From: Ascaphus truei
Lineage: Eukaryota; Chordata; Amphibia; Anura; Ascaphidae
Reading direction: 5' to 3'
Assembly: GCA_036426205.1 (NCBI GenBank)
Contig: WSYH01001246.1
Span: forward strand, 1-64,000
DNA: 64,000 nucleotides
Below, piece after piece: positions 54,990 to 64,000 of this stretch (positions are counted from its first letter, which is position 1; the number at the start of each line of letters is the position of its first letter). The position numbers were made by a program, and so were the translations under genes. The notes under the pieces were generated by a model. The model saw nothing but the letters and a program-made list of their open reading frames with translations. It made no database searches and was not told the DNA's origin.

Positions 54990-55742
54990 TTTTACGCCGG
55001 TACTGCCCGCAAACCAGACCCGTCCCTTCTACTGAGGTGAGGAACGTATATGGGCACGCACCCACAGCAAAAGGAGCGTGTCCGGAGTGTGGTGAATTTG
55101 GCGTTGCCAGGCCAGGTGACGTTTAGCTAGCAATACTTGCCGGTACCGGTGTTGAAGTGCAGTCGTCGTTGCCGTTTAGCCAAGGTCAGGGATTGGAGAA
55201 TTCCGGAAGGTCGTTGTCCAAGCAGGGGTCGAGAGCCAGAGAAGGACGTCTGCCAAGCCAAGTCGTAACCTGAATGAATGAGAGAGAGAATGCCAGAATA
55301 GTGATCCAAGTGGAAACTATGTCGAGCAATGAGTGAGAGGAAGGACTGGCATTATAAAGTGTGGCTGACCATTCAGAGGTGGAGGCAGGCCTGGAGGAGT
55401 GCGTGGAGGCATCCTGGATAGGTCCACTTGATTGGCAGCAGGTGAGGACTCTTGTTTTGGCAGGAGGTCCTATTAGTGTGCTGGGGGCGGGTTTTCACTG
55501 CAAGAGCAGTGAATAAATTATCTTCACCCGGCGTGCACTGTACAGGCGCGCGGCCGGGACACATGGCAGCCGCATGAGAGGAGGAAGATCCTGCAGGAGC
55601 GCGAGACCGCAGAGGGCGGCGGGGAACCCCCAGAACCGCCGGAGGTAAGTGATGCCAGCGAGGGGCGCGCGCCACGGCAGCGGGGGTTAATGCAGGTGAG
55701 GAGGGGCCAGGGCGCGGGTGCCGCGATCCCTGAGTCCTCACA
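54990..55742 (-). repeat. 5' LTR with TATA box and predicted transcript start
   Basis: On the minus strand a TATAA lies at 55,356-55,352. About 29 bases downstream, GCTCGACATAG starts at 55,327, a plausible transcript 5' end. That 11-mer is complementary to the sequence just after this LTR. Confidence 0.85.
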
Positions 55743-56170
55743 GGGGGGAATATATGGGTTACATATACATATGTTTTTTATTGTTTTTTTATGTGTCTCA
55801 AACCCTTAGAATTAATTAAAAGGCAAATATGTAAAAAGTTTTCCTGGTCCTACTTGTATTAAATATACATCACATCATTCATCCATCATATAGATGCTTC
55901 CTACAGCATATCCAATTCTGCTTGGTTAAGGTATACTTATTACAATCTTGATGCTCTATGTCTGGATTGCTCTGATCTGTCGTCAGCTACTATCGAAGCA
56001 AGCATATATCCTTAGGAGTCAAATAATACTTCCACAAAGAAATGACTCACTGGGATTGGCTAAACACGCAGCCCAATGAGCATCTACCTCACAGCCTTTA
56101 AGGTGATTGGTAGTATGCGCTATCTGTTCACAATAAAAAGGAACTGACGCCACTACGTATTACACTCCTC
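55743..56170. other. unassigned sequence
   Basis: AT-rich DNA without ORFs lies between the LTR element and the hammerhead-like motif. It may belong to the element ending at the motif. Confidence 0.4.
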
Positions 56171-56216
56171 ATCCCCCGACGAAGTGTACGAAAGTACACG
56201 AAACGGACGTAGGGAT
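56171..56216 (+). ncRNA. hammerhead-ribozyme-like motif with full fold
   Basis: Stem I is ATCCC (56,171-56,175) with GGGAT (56,212-56,216), a perfect 5 bp. The core is CCGACGA (56,176-56,182), differing from CTGANGA at U4 only. Stem II is GTGTAC-GAAA-GTACAC, 6 bp. GAAA is at 56,200-56,203. Stem III is A-U, C-G with loop GGAC, and the cleavage-type triplet GTA is at 56,209-56,211. This matches the minimal hammerheads of Penelope-like elements. Confidence 0.6.
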
Positions 56217-56439
56217 TTTAACGGACGCCACGACGGTGGTGCCAAAGATGAGAGGCTGCTGAAGTGTTTCTGTCCCGCACTTACACAGAAAGGTTGTATT
56301 GCTTCATTCAGAAGGGCTGCAATGTGCAGTCTTGGTATTTTTAATATGCATTGAGATCGGGACATGGTTTAAATGTATTATTGGGAGGCAAGTGTGAAAG
56401 GTTGAGTCCCAGCCTTTATTTAAAGAAGCAGCAGCATCA

Positions 56440-56663
56440 GACCCTGAGAAGAATGAAAGAGGCTTTTGCTGTTCTCTGAACCTTCTTTTTATTAGGGATT
56501 CCACATTCAGGTGTACAACAACCAGTTCTCCCAGCGTGATGTCTCCAGCCACAGAATAGCCAGCAATATCTACATTAGAAAGTTTGCATCCTTTCACTGA
56601 AGCTCCACAGACATCCTCATATCACATAACAGCAACAAGGAGTGCAGAAAGCAACAACCTCAT
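56440..56663 (-). pseudogene. vomeronasal type-2 receptor-like exon 1
   Basis: On the minus strand, ATG 56,663 opens a hydrophobic signal peptide (MRLLLSALLVAVM). An in-frame TGA at codon 14 (56,624-56,622) follows, then YEDVCGASVKGCKLSNVDIA and GYSVAGDITLGELVVVHLNV. The order signal peptide, Cys-x-Leu, GY...GDITLG.L..VH fits the first exon of class C receptors of the V2R and calcium-sensing type, in the extracellular ligand-binding domain. The family is very large in frogs. Text after about 56,490 is not recognisable. The TGA is one change from the arginine codon CGA. No further receptor exons are seen, so it is a stray pseudo-exon. An alternative is another secreted or receptor N-terminus. 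Confidence 0.5.
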
Positions 56664-57511
56664 CTCACATAGCAGCCATGTGTAAGGTTTCACCCCTGTA
56701 TGAATCATCTGGTGTGTGAGGAGGCTTTTCTCATCACGGAATTGTTTCTCACACTCTGTACATGTGTAAGGTTTCTCCCCTGTATGAATCATCTGGTGTC
56801 TGAGGAGGCCATTCTCATCACTGAATTGTTTCTCACACTCTGTACATGTGTACAGTTTCTCCCCTGTGTGAATCCTCTGGTGTCTGAGGAGGCTGCTCTT
56901 ATCACTGAATTGTTTCTCACAATCTGTACATGTGTAAGGTTTCTCCCCTGTGTGAATCCTCTGGTGTGTGACGAGATGGCCCTTCTGTAAAAAACTTTTC
57001 CCACACTCTGAGCATGTGTAAGGTTTCCCCCCTGTGTGAATCCTCTGGTGTGTGACGAGATGGCCCTTCTGTAAAAAGCTTTTCCCACACTCTGAGCATG
57101 TGTAAGGTTTCCCCCCTGTGTGAATCCTCTGGTGTGATAGGAGTTTCCCCTTCAGTGAAAAATGTTTTCCACAGTCGTTACAGGTAAAGGGTTGCTTGCT
57201 AGTGTGGACACAAAGGTGTGTAATCAAGTCCCTATTAAGTGAGAAGTTTTCCCCACACTTACACACAAAAAGCTGAGCACTGCAACTCCTTCTAGAATCT
57301 CTCCGGTATCTTTTGCTTGTCCCATACTTGGAGTCAGTCTGTGCTGTGAGTTGTACAAGGCCTGTAAATTCATCATCATGTGGCACTGGTTCCTTGCACA
57401 TGCCCAAGATGTGGTAGGAATCATTGGTTTTTGGCACTTCAGGGGTGCAGGAAGTGAACGAGCTTCTGGACATATCAGCGCTCCACTTCTGCTCCTCGTT
57501 TAGGCAGTTCT
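56622..57511 (-). pseudogene. truncated C2H2 zinc-finger exon (6 fingers)
   Basis: This is a paralog of 18,752-20,262. The exon starts at 57,511 after the splice acceptor (cttttgttag) with the same linker ([20 protein letters not shown]), the same degenerate first finger and then six regular fingers; fingers 2 and 3 are identical copies. In the seventh, the text GVKPYTWLLCEMRLLLSALL shows that the zinc-finger sequence ends at about 56,682 and runs on in frame into the V2R-like signal peptide, ending at TGA 56,622. The rest of the array is missing. If expressed, it would be a short finger protein with a hydrophobic tail. It is probably a pseudogene created by the duplication breakpoint. Confidence 0.75.
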
Positions 57512-57689
57512 CTAACAAAAGTAAACAAAAAAGACAGAACTCAAATGTTTTCAATCTGTAAAGCAAATTATGAATAAAAAATACTTTGCAGAATTTACTT
57601 GATCGCTACTTAATTAACAAAATGTTCTGTTTACTCTATACCCATGGCTTTAAAATTGTGGCCGCTGGATATACAAAAAAACTAATGAC
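57512..57689 (-). other. intron of truncated zinc-finger copy
   Basis: This is almost identical to 20,263-20,445. Similarity ends at 57,689 where L1-C begins. Confidence 0.75.
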
Positions 57690-58683
57690 GGGGGGCGTGG
57701 CCAGGAGGCTCAGCGAGCCAGCTGCAGATTGATTAGCTTCGCAGGCAACCCCCTGCAAAACTGACCCAGAACCCCTAAAACTCGGGGAAAACTTTCAAAT
57801 AAAATCAACTGCAGTCCCAGGACACAGAGGGAGAGGTGTTGGAGCGACGCTGGCCACGGTTATAGGGGAAAACGGGCGAGGCGCACCCGTACGTGGGCCC
57901 CCTCTTCACCTCCCAGGAGTTCCAAGATGGCCGCCGGGACCACGTGGCTGGGATAATTACAGAACCCTGTACCCCTCGGGGTGGATGGAGGTAAGGGGGA
58001 ACCCCGCACAGCAAGGCAGTGCCGAGGCACTCCACAGGGGAGCGGTGATCACCCGCCCCTCTCCCGAAAGAGACAGCGCGCCCGCACCGAGTCGGTGTCC
58101 CAAGATGGCGCCGGGCGGTGTGTGAGGTGCTGAGAAGGACTCACAGACGTGCGGCCAGTGCGGGGGACTCCCCCTGCGGCACGGGGACCCGCGGGCCTCG
58201 AGGGGCAAGGGGAGACACATCCCAGGGGAAGGAGGCTGCCAGTCAAGGAGGCCTTGCTGGGAAGAGACTGGTGGCCATCTTGGTCCACCCTATTTGCTCT
58301 CTTCAGCAGTGTTGAAGGGAAATAGACACAGGCTGCCAATAAAGATCTGGGAGAAAGAAAAAAAAAAGGAGGGGGGGGGAAGTGCAAATAAAGATATTCC
58401 CTTCCCCCTCCCCTTCAAATAAACCCTACTCTTGAGCCCCACTACCTCCTTTTAAAGTGACCACTGAGCCCAGTGCAGGCTTGGCCCAGATGAGAAGGAA
58501 GGGACCAAATCATCAAGAAATAAAGGCTCAATTAAAAGCAAATAAAGAAATGTAAACAATGTGTGTGTGACCAGGACATTTTAAGAATGAGGGGGCTCAT
58601 CTCAATTTGAAATCCTTCTGTTTTACATCACTCCAACATACCCAGCTCTACTCTCAGCAAAAATTAACGGACAAACAACAAAT

Positions 58684-59655
58684 ATGCCGGCCACAAAACA
58701 AAAAAAACCAGCGGTCCAACGCGAGGCATCCCTCTTCTTCAAAAAACAAAGTTCCAAAGACCAAGAAGCGTCCACCGCAGGCGGAGACGCAGATTCAGAA
58801 CCAGACTCTGGAGAACAGACGGACGCTTCACTTACCCGCAAAGAAATGAGGGTGTTTGTACAAGAAATAAAAAGCTCTTTCCACTCCGAGATGCAGAGTT
58901 TCCGCCGCAGTGTCAGAGAGGAGATTGCGTCTAGAGGAGACCGCATTGTGGACTTGGAGGAGAGGGTGGATAACACCGCCCTTGCACAAGAGACCCAAGC
59001 ACAAGAAATCGAGGAATTAAAAACCCAAGTCAAAACTATCTTCAAAAAACTGGAAGACACGGAGAACCGGTCCAGACGCAATAACCTGCGGATTAGAGGT
59101 ATCCCGGAAGAAGTGGACAACACCCAATTGGACGCATATCTCACTCTGCTTTTCATGTCCCCGTTACCCGAAACATCGGATGAAAAACTTCAGTTGGACA
59201 GAGCCCATAGGCTTCCTAGACCGAAAGGCCTAGATCCAGCAAAGCCACGACACGTGATCACACGCCTACACTACATCCGTATTAAAGAAGAAATATTGAG
59301 AGCCGCTAGAACCACCCCAAAGATAGAGCAGGATAATGTTCCACTCCTCATCTTTCCGGACTTGGCTCAAATCACGCTGAATAAGCGGAGAATGTTCGCG
59401 CAGATCACCAACTCACTGCGGAACAATAAAATCCGCTATCGCGGGGGTTTCCTGTGCAAAATACTGTTCACCTATCAAGAGACGATGTACATTCTACTCT
59501 CACCAGAAGAAGGTGAGGAAAAACTACGATCATTGGGCCTACTCAAACCAGAGGATCCGGAGGCCTCTCAAAGGTCTCTTCAGTCACCTAAGGCACGACG
59601 CCAGGCATGGGTGAAAACACCAACCTCTAGGCGAGCAAAGACCCAACCCACTTGA
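58684..59655 (+). CDS. L1-C ORF1 RNA-binding protein (intact)
   Basis: An uninterrupted 323-codon frame begins MPATKQKKPAVQREASLFFK. An acidic part (GGDADSEPDSGEQTD) is followed by a coiled coil at about residues 50-135 (heptads such as RIVDLEERVDNTALAQETQA and IEELKTQVKTIFKKLED). Then come the RRM-like core (ENRSRRNNLRIRGIPEEV, QLDRAHRLPRPKG) and a C-terminal domain (LIFPDLAQITLNKRRMFAQI, KIRYRGGF), with a basic tail. The length is normal for L1 ORF1p, the trimeric RNA chaperone of the L1 particle. The tryptophan-containing RYRWTFPFG of the A/B subfamily is RYRGGFLCK here, a clear subfamily difference. Intactness suggests relatively recent insertion, although ORF2 is broken. Confidence 0.87.
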   Translation: MPATKQKKPAVQREASLFFKKQSSKDQEASTAGGDADSEPDSGEQTDASLTRKEMRVFVQEIKSSFHSEMQSFRRSVREEIASRGDRIVDLEERVDNTALAQETQAQEIEELKTQVKTIFKKLEDTENRSRRNNLRIRGIPEEVDNTQLDAYLTLLFMSPLPETSDEKLQLDRAHRLPRPKGLDPAKPRHVITRLHYIRIKEEILRAARTTPKIEQDNVPLLIFPDLAQITLNKRRMFAQITNSLRNNKIRYRGGFLCKILFTYQETMYILLSPEEGEEKLRSLGLLKPEDPEASQRSLQSPKARRQAWVKTPTSRRAKTQPT

Positions 59656-60737
59656 AGATCTAGAGCTGGAAACTTACTTAATACCCATTTAAGATGGCAT
59701 ACAAGCCAAAACGTGGTCTGGACTTAAGGCACTAAGCGAGACGTGGCCCACTCCAGTAACCCACCTAAAAACTAACCAACGGTCGCGGTACCTGGAACAC
59801 ATCGACCAACTCCATCAAGCCACAATGACTACGACAACCTGTAAATCAAGAAGTTGCCGAGTTTAGTTTTTAAGCTTCTAAAACGTACAAATCCCAAAAT
59901 CCAGGCTATTCCCTTGCTCATTGAGAAACTGTTCTCCCAAGTTACCCACAAGTTCGAGACATTCAAAGTTTGATGATCAGTTTGAGCTAACCCGAACACT
60001 TAAAAGGGACTGATATACAATGTTTGTTTGGAACTGTTTTCTAGATAAAAGTGTATTTGCAATATAAGTCTATATGTTGCCTACAATAGAATTGGTCTCC
60101 CAAAGTTCAGCTACCAATTCTTTATTACAGGCTAAAACATTATAGGTTACGTTTTAGGTAACTTCTTCCATGTTATTTATCCCTCTCCCCCTGTAGACTA
60201 TGAATGCAGAGCCTGCCAAACTATAGCTGCCAGTCAACCCTACTTAATGCTTCTAAAATTGAGAAAGGATATGTTGATGTAAACAGGTATAACGTTCAAT
60301 GCCCCCCATTCTTGCTTTTTTTCCCCTGATGTGTAAGATCACACACACAACCCACCCCGTACTCATTGGGTGATTTTGTTTTCCCTTTTCGAAAGTTCGG
60401 CTCCTGGACAAAGGAGCACTGCGGCGCTGGGCCACTGCCCGCCCCCACCATGTTCACTTAACCTGCGAGTGCGAGAGACTCGCACCACGGGTCCTACTAT
60501 GGCTGGTCCCCCCAAACAATGTTTGGAAGCCGAGGTCCTCGGTTTACCCCTCCCTCCCCCCTCTACCCTTCCCCTCCAAGTTTTGTAAGCATTTACCACT
60601 TTTTTGGAATAATATGTATATCTCTCGTTGTATATGTTCTCATATCAGATCGTTTCCAAAGACGGATGTACCGACGCTTCAACTATATGTAAGTTATCAC
60701 TCTGTTCATTTGTATTACAGAACCCTGAACCACCACC
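59656..60737 (+). other. L1-C inter-ORF region
   Basis: There are 1.08 kb without a coding frame. Unlike L1-A and L1-B it lacks the antisense GTAAGT donor and is not pyrimidine-rich. In L1-C the YY1-type motifs lie upstream of ORF1 instead. Confidence 0.6.
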
Positions 60738-63700
60738 ATGCCGATTAATATAATATCCCAAAACACCAAGGGCTTAAACACCCCCCGAAAGAGACGTATT
60801 GCCCTCTCGGAAGCCAAAAGACTGTCAGGAGATATAATCTTGCTACAAGAAACTCATTTGAAAAAAGAGGATCAGTCACTGCTGTTCAGCAATGACTACC
60901 CCCTAGTCTATCACTCATCAGCTCCCACGAAAAAAAATGGCGTAGCTACACTTTTCCATAAAACCTAAACTTCAAAGTAGATAAAATTAAAAGTGATCTC
61001 GCTGGGAGAATTCTAATTATCACAGGGTCACTGGACTCCACTGATATAACAATAGTCAACCCTTATGCCCCTAATGAAAAATCAAGAATCCTTTTTCCAG
61101 GAACTAACAAATGTAATTCTCTCTGTCCATAAAGGCCTTCTAATATTAGCAGGAGATCTAAATGCAATTATGGACCCAAATCTAGATAAATCTCTCAGTC
61201 CCCCCCGTCCCCCCCAGCCACAAAAAATAGTTCCCTCTACTCGGGGACTTGTATCTATGATCAAAGATCTATTGTTGGTAGACTCCTGGAGATTAGTTAA
61301 TAGCAATGTAAAGGATTTCTCCTTTTTCTCTCACCCCCATAACAACATTCTCGAATTGACTATATCCTAATAGACCAACAAATTAGTGATAATATTTCCT
61401 CAGCAGTAATTGCCCCCTCTGCTTGGTCAGACCATTCTACGCTCATAACCAAATTAGCCGGCCTCACCCCCAAAAATAAAACAAGGTCGTGGTCCTTGAA
61501 CGAATCCCTACTACTGAACCCACAAAATTTCCAACTAATAGAAAAAGAACTTGCCCAATACTTTGAAATAAACAACACCCCAGAGGTTTCCTCTTTTACC
61601 CTCTGGGAGGCCCACAAATCAGTGATAAGAGGCAAACTGATTGCCCTGGCTTCTCAGAAAAAAAAAGAAAAAACAAAACAAATTGAAACACTAACACAAA
61701 AACTATCAGAATTAGAACTTATTCACAAGTCAAACCCCTCCCGGAAAAATTACAGGCAAATAATCTCAGTGAGGGGCGAACTAAACCTTTTGTTAGTGTC
61801 AAACGCAGAAAGAGCTACAAGATGGACTCAACAGAAATACTATGAAAAAAGTAACAAAGCAGATAGAATGCTGGCACGCAAGTTAAAGCAAAAACAAGCT
61901 AAGGCTAAAATTCATAACATCCACACTAAAAATGGCTCAGTATCCCACAACCCCAAAATTATAAGTGATGCATTTAGGGACTACTACATATCCCTTTACA
62001 ATCTACCAGGCCCAGTGGGAGACTCGGCTAAAGAGAAAAGAGCAATAAAGATCCAGAATTACCTAGCAAAATGCCGACTCCCCACGCTAGACCCAAATGA
62101 CATCACAAACCTTGAAAAAATTATAGAGCCCCTGGAAATTATGGAAGCAATAAAATCCCTGAAAATTGGGAAGGCCCCTGGTCCGGATGGATTTTCTAAT
62201 CTTTACTACAAGAAATATTCCACAACTCTCCTCCCATTTCTTACCAAAGTATTGAATGAGATGCAACTAGGCCTTCCCCCTCCTAGAGATATGCTCCAAG
62301 CTACCATAGTGGTAATCCCTAAAGAGGGGAAAGATCCTCTGTTGTGTTCTAGCTACAGACCTATTTCGCTGTTAAATACAGACCTAAAACTATACGCAAA
62401 GATCCTGGCCAACCGATTAAATAGTATCCTCCCTAAATTGGTTCATCCGGACCAGGTGGGGTTTGTCCTGGGCAGACAAGCCCTTGACAACACAAGGAGG
62501 ACAGTGAATCTAATACACGTAGCAAACCTTACAAAGTGCCCATCTCTATTACTCTCTATAGACGCAGAAAAAGCGTTCGATCGATTAGATTGGCAGTTTG
62601 TCAGCTACGCTTTCGCAGATGGGATTCACAGCCAAAATTTTAAATAGTATAAACACTCTATACTCCACACCAACGGCCACTGTGAGCACAAACAGCTCTT
62701 TGTCTGACCCCTTCCCAATATTAAATGGAACTAGGCAGGGGTGTCCGCTCTCACCTTTGCTGTTTGCCTTAGCCGTAGAGCCATTAGCATGCCAGATAAG
62801 GATGAACCCCAATATTGCGGGTATTTCTGTTGGTCAGGAAGAATTCAAAATAGCTCTTTTTGCGGACAAAATACTATTGACTCTTTCAAAACCTCTCACA
62901 TCCCTCCCTAACCTTTTTCAGGTTCTATCAGAATTCGGCTCACTTTCAGGTTATAAAATGAATCATTCCAAATCCATGGCCCTCAGTTTAAATCTCCCCA
63001 AAGAATTAGTAAAATTACTACAACTAAATTTTGACTTCAAATGGAACGCGAACCATATTAAATATCTAGGGGTTCAACTAACAAAAAATTACTCAACTTT
63101 ATACAACGCAAATTTTAAACCCTTCTTTGACCAGATAGTCAAGGACTTAGCCACTTGGAACCCATATATATATATTTGGGAGAATAACTACTATTAAAAT
63201 GAATATTTTACCTAGACTCCTATCTCTTTCAAACTCTCCCGATTAAAATATGTCAGAAAGATTTCAATAATATTCAGAAGAAAATGTTGAAGTTTTGTCT
63301 GGCAAAACAGGCGTCCTAGAGTTCGCAAAGATATTCTTTATAAGTCCAAATCAGAAGGAGGCTTAGCTTTTCCAAATTTACAAAACTACTATAGAGCAGT
63401 TCAATTAGGGCAACTTGTAAGCTGGCATTCAAACCCAACCGAAAGGAGGTGGGTTGAGAGAGGATTTGATTTGCTTCCCATGCAGAATAAAAAATCTTCT
63501 CTGGCTCAACACAAAGTCTAGACCACCCGAGAGTTTCAAGAACCCGGTGATATCCTTTGCCTGTAATATCTGAGACTCCCTCAAATCCAAGTTTCAATTA
63601 ACCGGTACCCCTTCCCTCATGCAACCCCTATTCTCGGACCTTCTCTTCCTTTTTACACAGAAAACCCACTCTCCCATACCTGGGTTCAAAAAAGACTCAC

Positions 63701-63981
63701 GAGAGTCAAAGATATTCTCGTTCAAGGGAAAGTCCCCCCATTCGCTTCTCTGCAAACGAATCATGATATCCCCTCTTCCGATTATTTTCAGATTTCTCCA
63801 GGTTAGACATTATATCCAATCAGCCTATAAATCAAGCCAACCACATGCTTTAACTCTGTTTGAGGATTGGTGTTTACACCAGCCCCACACGAAGTGCATT
63901 ATCTACAGAATATATCAAAGTCTATCCTCTATCAAGAGCAATCAAACCCCCGATAAAAAAAAAATTCATTGTGCGTTGTAA
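60738..63981 (+). pseudogene. L1-C ORF2: endonuclease/reverse transcriptase
   Basis: ATG 60,738 opens the endonuclease (MPINIISQNTKGLNTPRKRR, LLQETHLKK; then, in other frames, LAGDLNAIMDPNLDKS). The long frame 61,496-62,647 holds KAPGPDGFSNLYYKKYS, SYRPISLLNTDLKLYAKILA, HPDQVGFVLGRQALDNTRR and SIDAEKAFDRLDW (motif A). After a frameshift near 62,620, GTRQGCPLSPLLFALAVEPL (motif B) is followed by ALFADKILLTLSKPL: the second catalytic aspartate of the FADD box is lysine. Broken frames continue to the window end (FRFLQVRHYIQS). Several frameshifts and the FADK change make it inactive. Confidence 0.85.
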
Positions 63982-64000
63982 TCAAAGAGAATATTTACAA

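Larger units (their letters stand above)
49096..55742 (-). mobile_element. Ty3/gypsy chromovirus of the Tf1/sushi type
   Basis: The element has LTRs at 49,096-49,844 and 54,990-55,742, with TG...CA ends (the internal 5' LTR end reads AA). By eye they differ at about 18-20 of 750 positions. G runs flank both outer ends, compatible with a 5-bp GGGGG target duplication. On the minus strand the order is gag, protease, reverse transcriptase, RNase H, integrase and a C-terminal chromodomain, with no envelope gene. The gag start lies inside a self-priming-type primer-binding site. It is inactivated by stops, frameshifts, a 540-bp tandem duplication and a MITE. Confidence 0.92.
57690..64000 (+). mobile_element. 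L1-type LINE (L1-C), runs past window end
   Basis: The element starts abruptly at about 57,690 (gggggcgtggccagg) inside the intron shared by the zinc-finger copies. It has a GC-rich leader of about 1 kb with YY1-type motifs (caagatggccgcc 57,923-57,935; caagatggcg 58,101-58,110; ggccatcttgg 58,272-58,282), an intact ORF1, 1.08 kb of inter-ORF DNA and a broken ORF2. It is a different subfamily from L1-A and L1-B. Its 3' end lies outside the window. Confidence 0.85.

Noticed and set aside
49096..55742. Possible endogenous retrovirus with envelope
   Set aside because: No env frame is present, the pol ends in a chromodomain and the gag is of the Tf1/sushi type.
1..64000. Bacterial-type defence system, operon, CRISPR array, rRNA or tRNA gene
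   Set aside because: None was found. The window has eukaryotic introns, LINEs and LTR elements throughout, and the only tRNA-like text is a primer-binding site.

Overview
The window is vertebrate nuclear DNA, most likely from an amphibian and probably a frog. This is an inference from a tandem C2H2 zinc-finger family with 84-bp finger modules, a vomeronasal-type (V2R-like) first exon, a GIY-YIG Penelope-like element, several L1/Tx1-type LINEs, CR1/L2 and RTE LINE remnants, a vertebrate Tf1/sushi-type chromovirus and many short hairpin DNA transposons. There are no bacterial-style operons, rRNA genes, CRISPR arrays or convincing tRNA genes. The species cannot be named from the sequence alone. 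Almost all coding capacity belongs to mobile elements. The only host genes seen are two related zinc-finger exons and one receptor exon.

Layout. Positions 1-18,750 are nested insertions. Two homologous segments (1-452 + 5,366-6,446 + 13,563-13,660, and 15,945-17,705) carry zinc-finger 3' flank and an old L1 3' end. The first was later split by a Penelope-like element (453-5,350, 15-bp target duplication) and by a full-length L1 (L1-A, 6,447-13,562). A second L1 5' half (L1-A2) lies at 13,660-15,870. Positions 18,752-20,262 hold a 14-finger zinc-finger exon. Positions 20,720-25,425 hold CR1, L2-like and RTE LINE fragments, the RTE split by a 1.34-kb insert with a hammerhead-like motif. A probable LTR lies at 25,423-27,350. 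L1-B (28,284-35,572) is full length. Positions 35,573-49,095 are mostly non-coding: MITEs, a long inverted repeat, CA-rich and GC-rich satellites and a possible solo LTR.

A Tf1/sushi-type Ty3 retrotransposon with both LTRs occupies 49,096-55,742 on the minus strand. It carries a perfect 540-bp tandem duplication and a MITE inside integrase. Positions 56,171-57,690 hold another hammerhead-like motif, a V2R-like exon 1 and a truncated copy of the zinc-finger exon reading in frame into it. A third L1 (L1-C, plus strand) starts at about 57,690 and runs off the right edge.

Most noteworthy: (1) hammerhead-ribozyme-like motifs at four sites (five copies), of which three copies carry a paired C3U/G8A change that would keep the 3-8 base pair; (2) a self-priming signature in the Ty3 element, where the 11 nt after the 5' LTR pair with the predicted mRNA 5' end and contain the gag start codon; (3) L1 elements with a very long inter-ORF region carrying YY1-type motifs and a conserved antisense splice donor, and 5' ends marked by a GCGCATGCGC palindrome; (4) a Penelope-like element whose two ORFs overlap as TAATG; (5) an in-frame zinc-finger/V2R signal-peptide junction.
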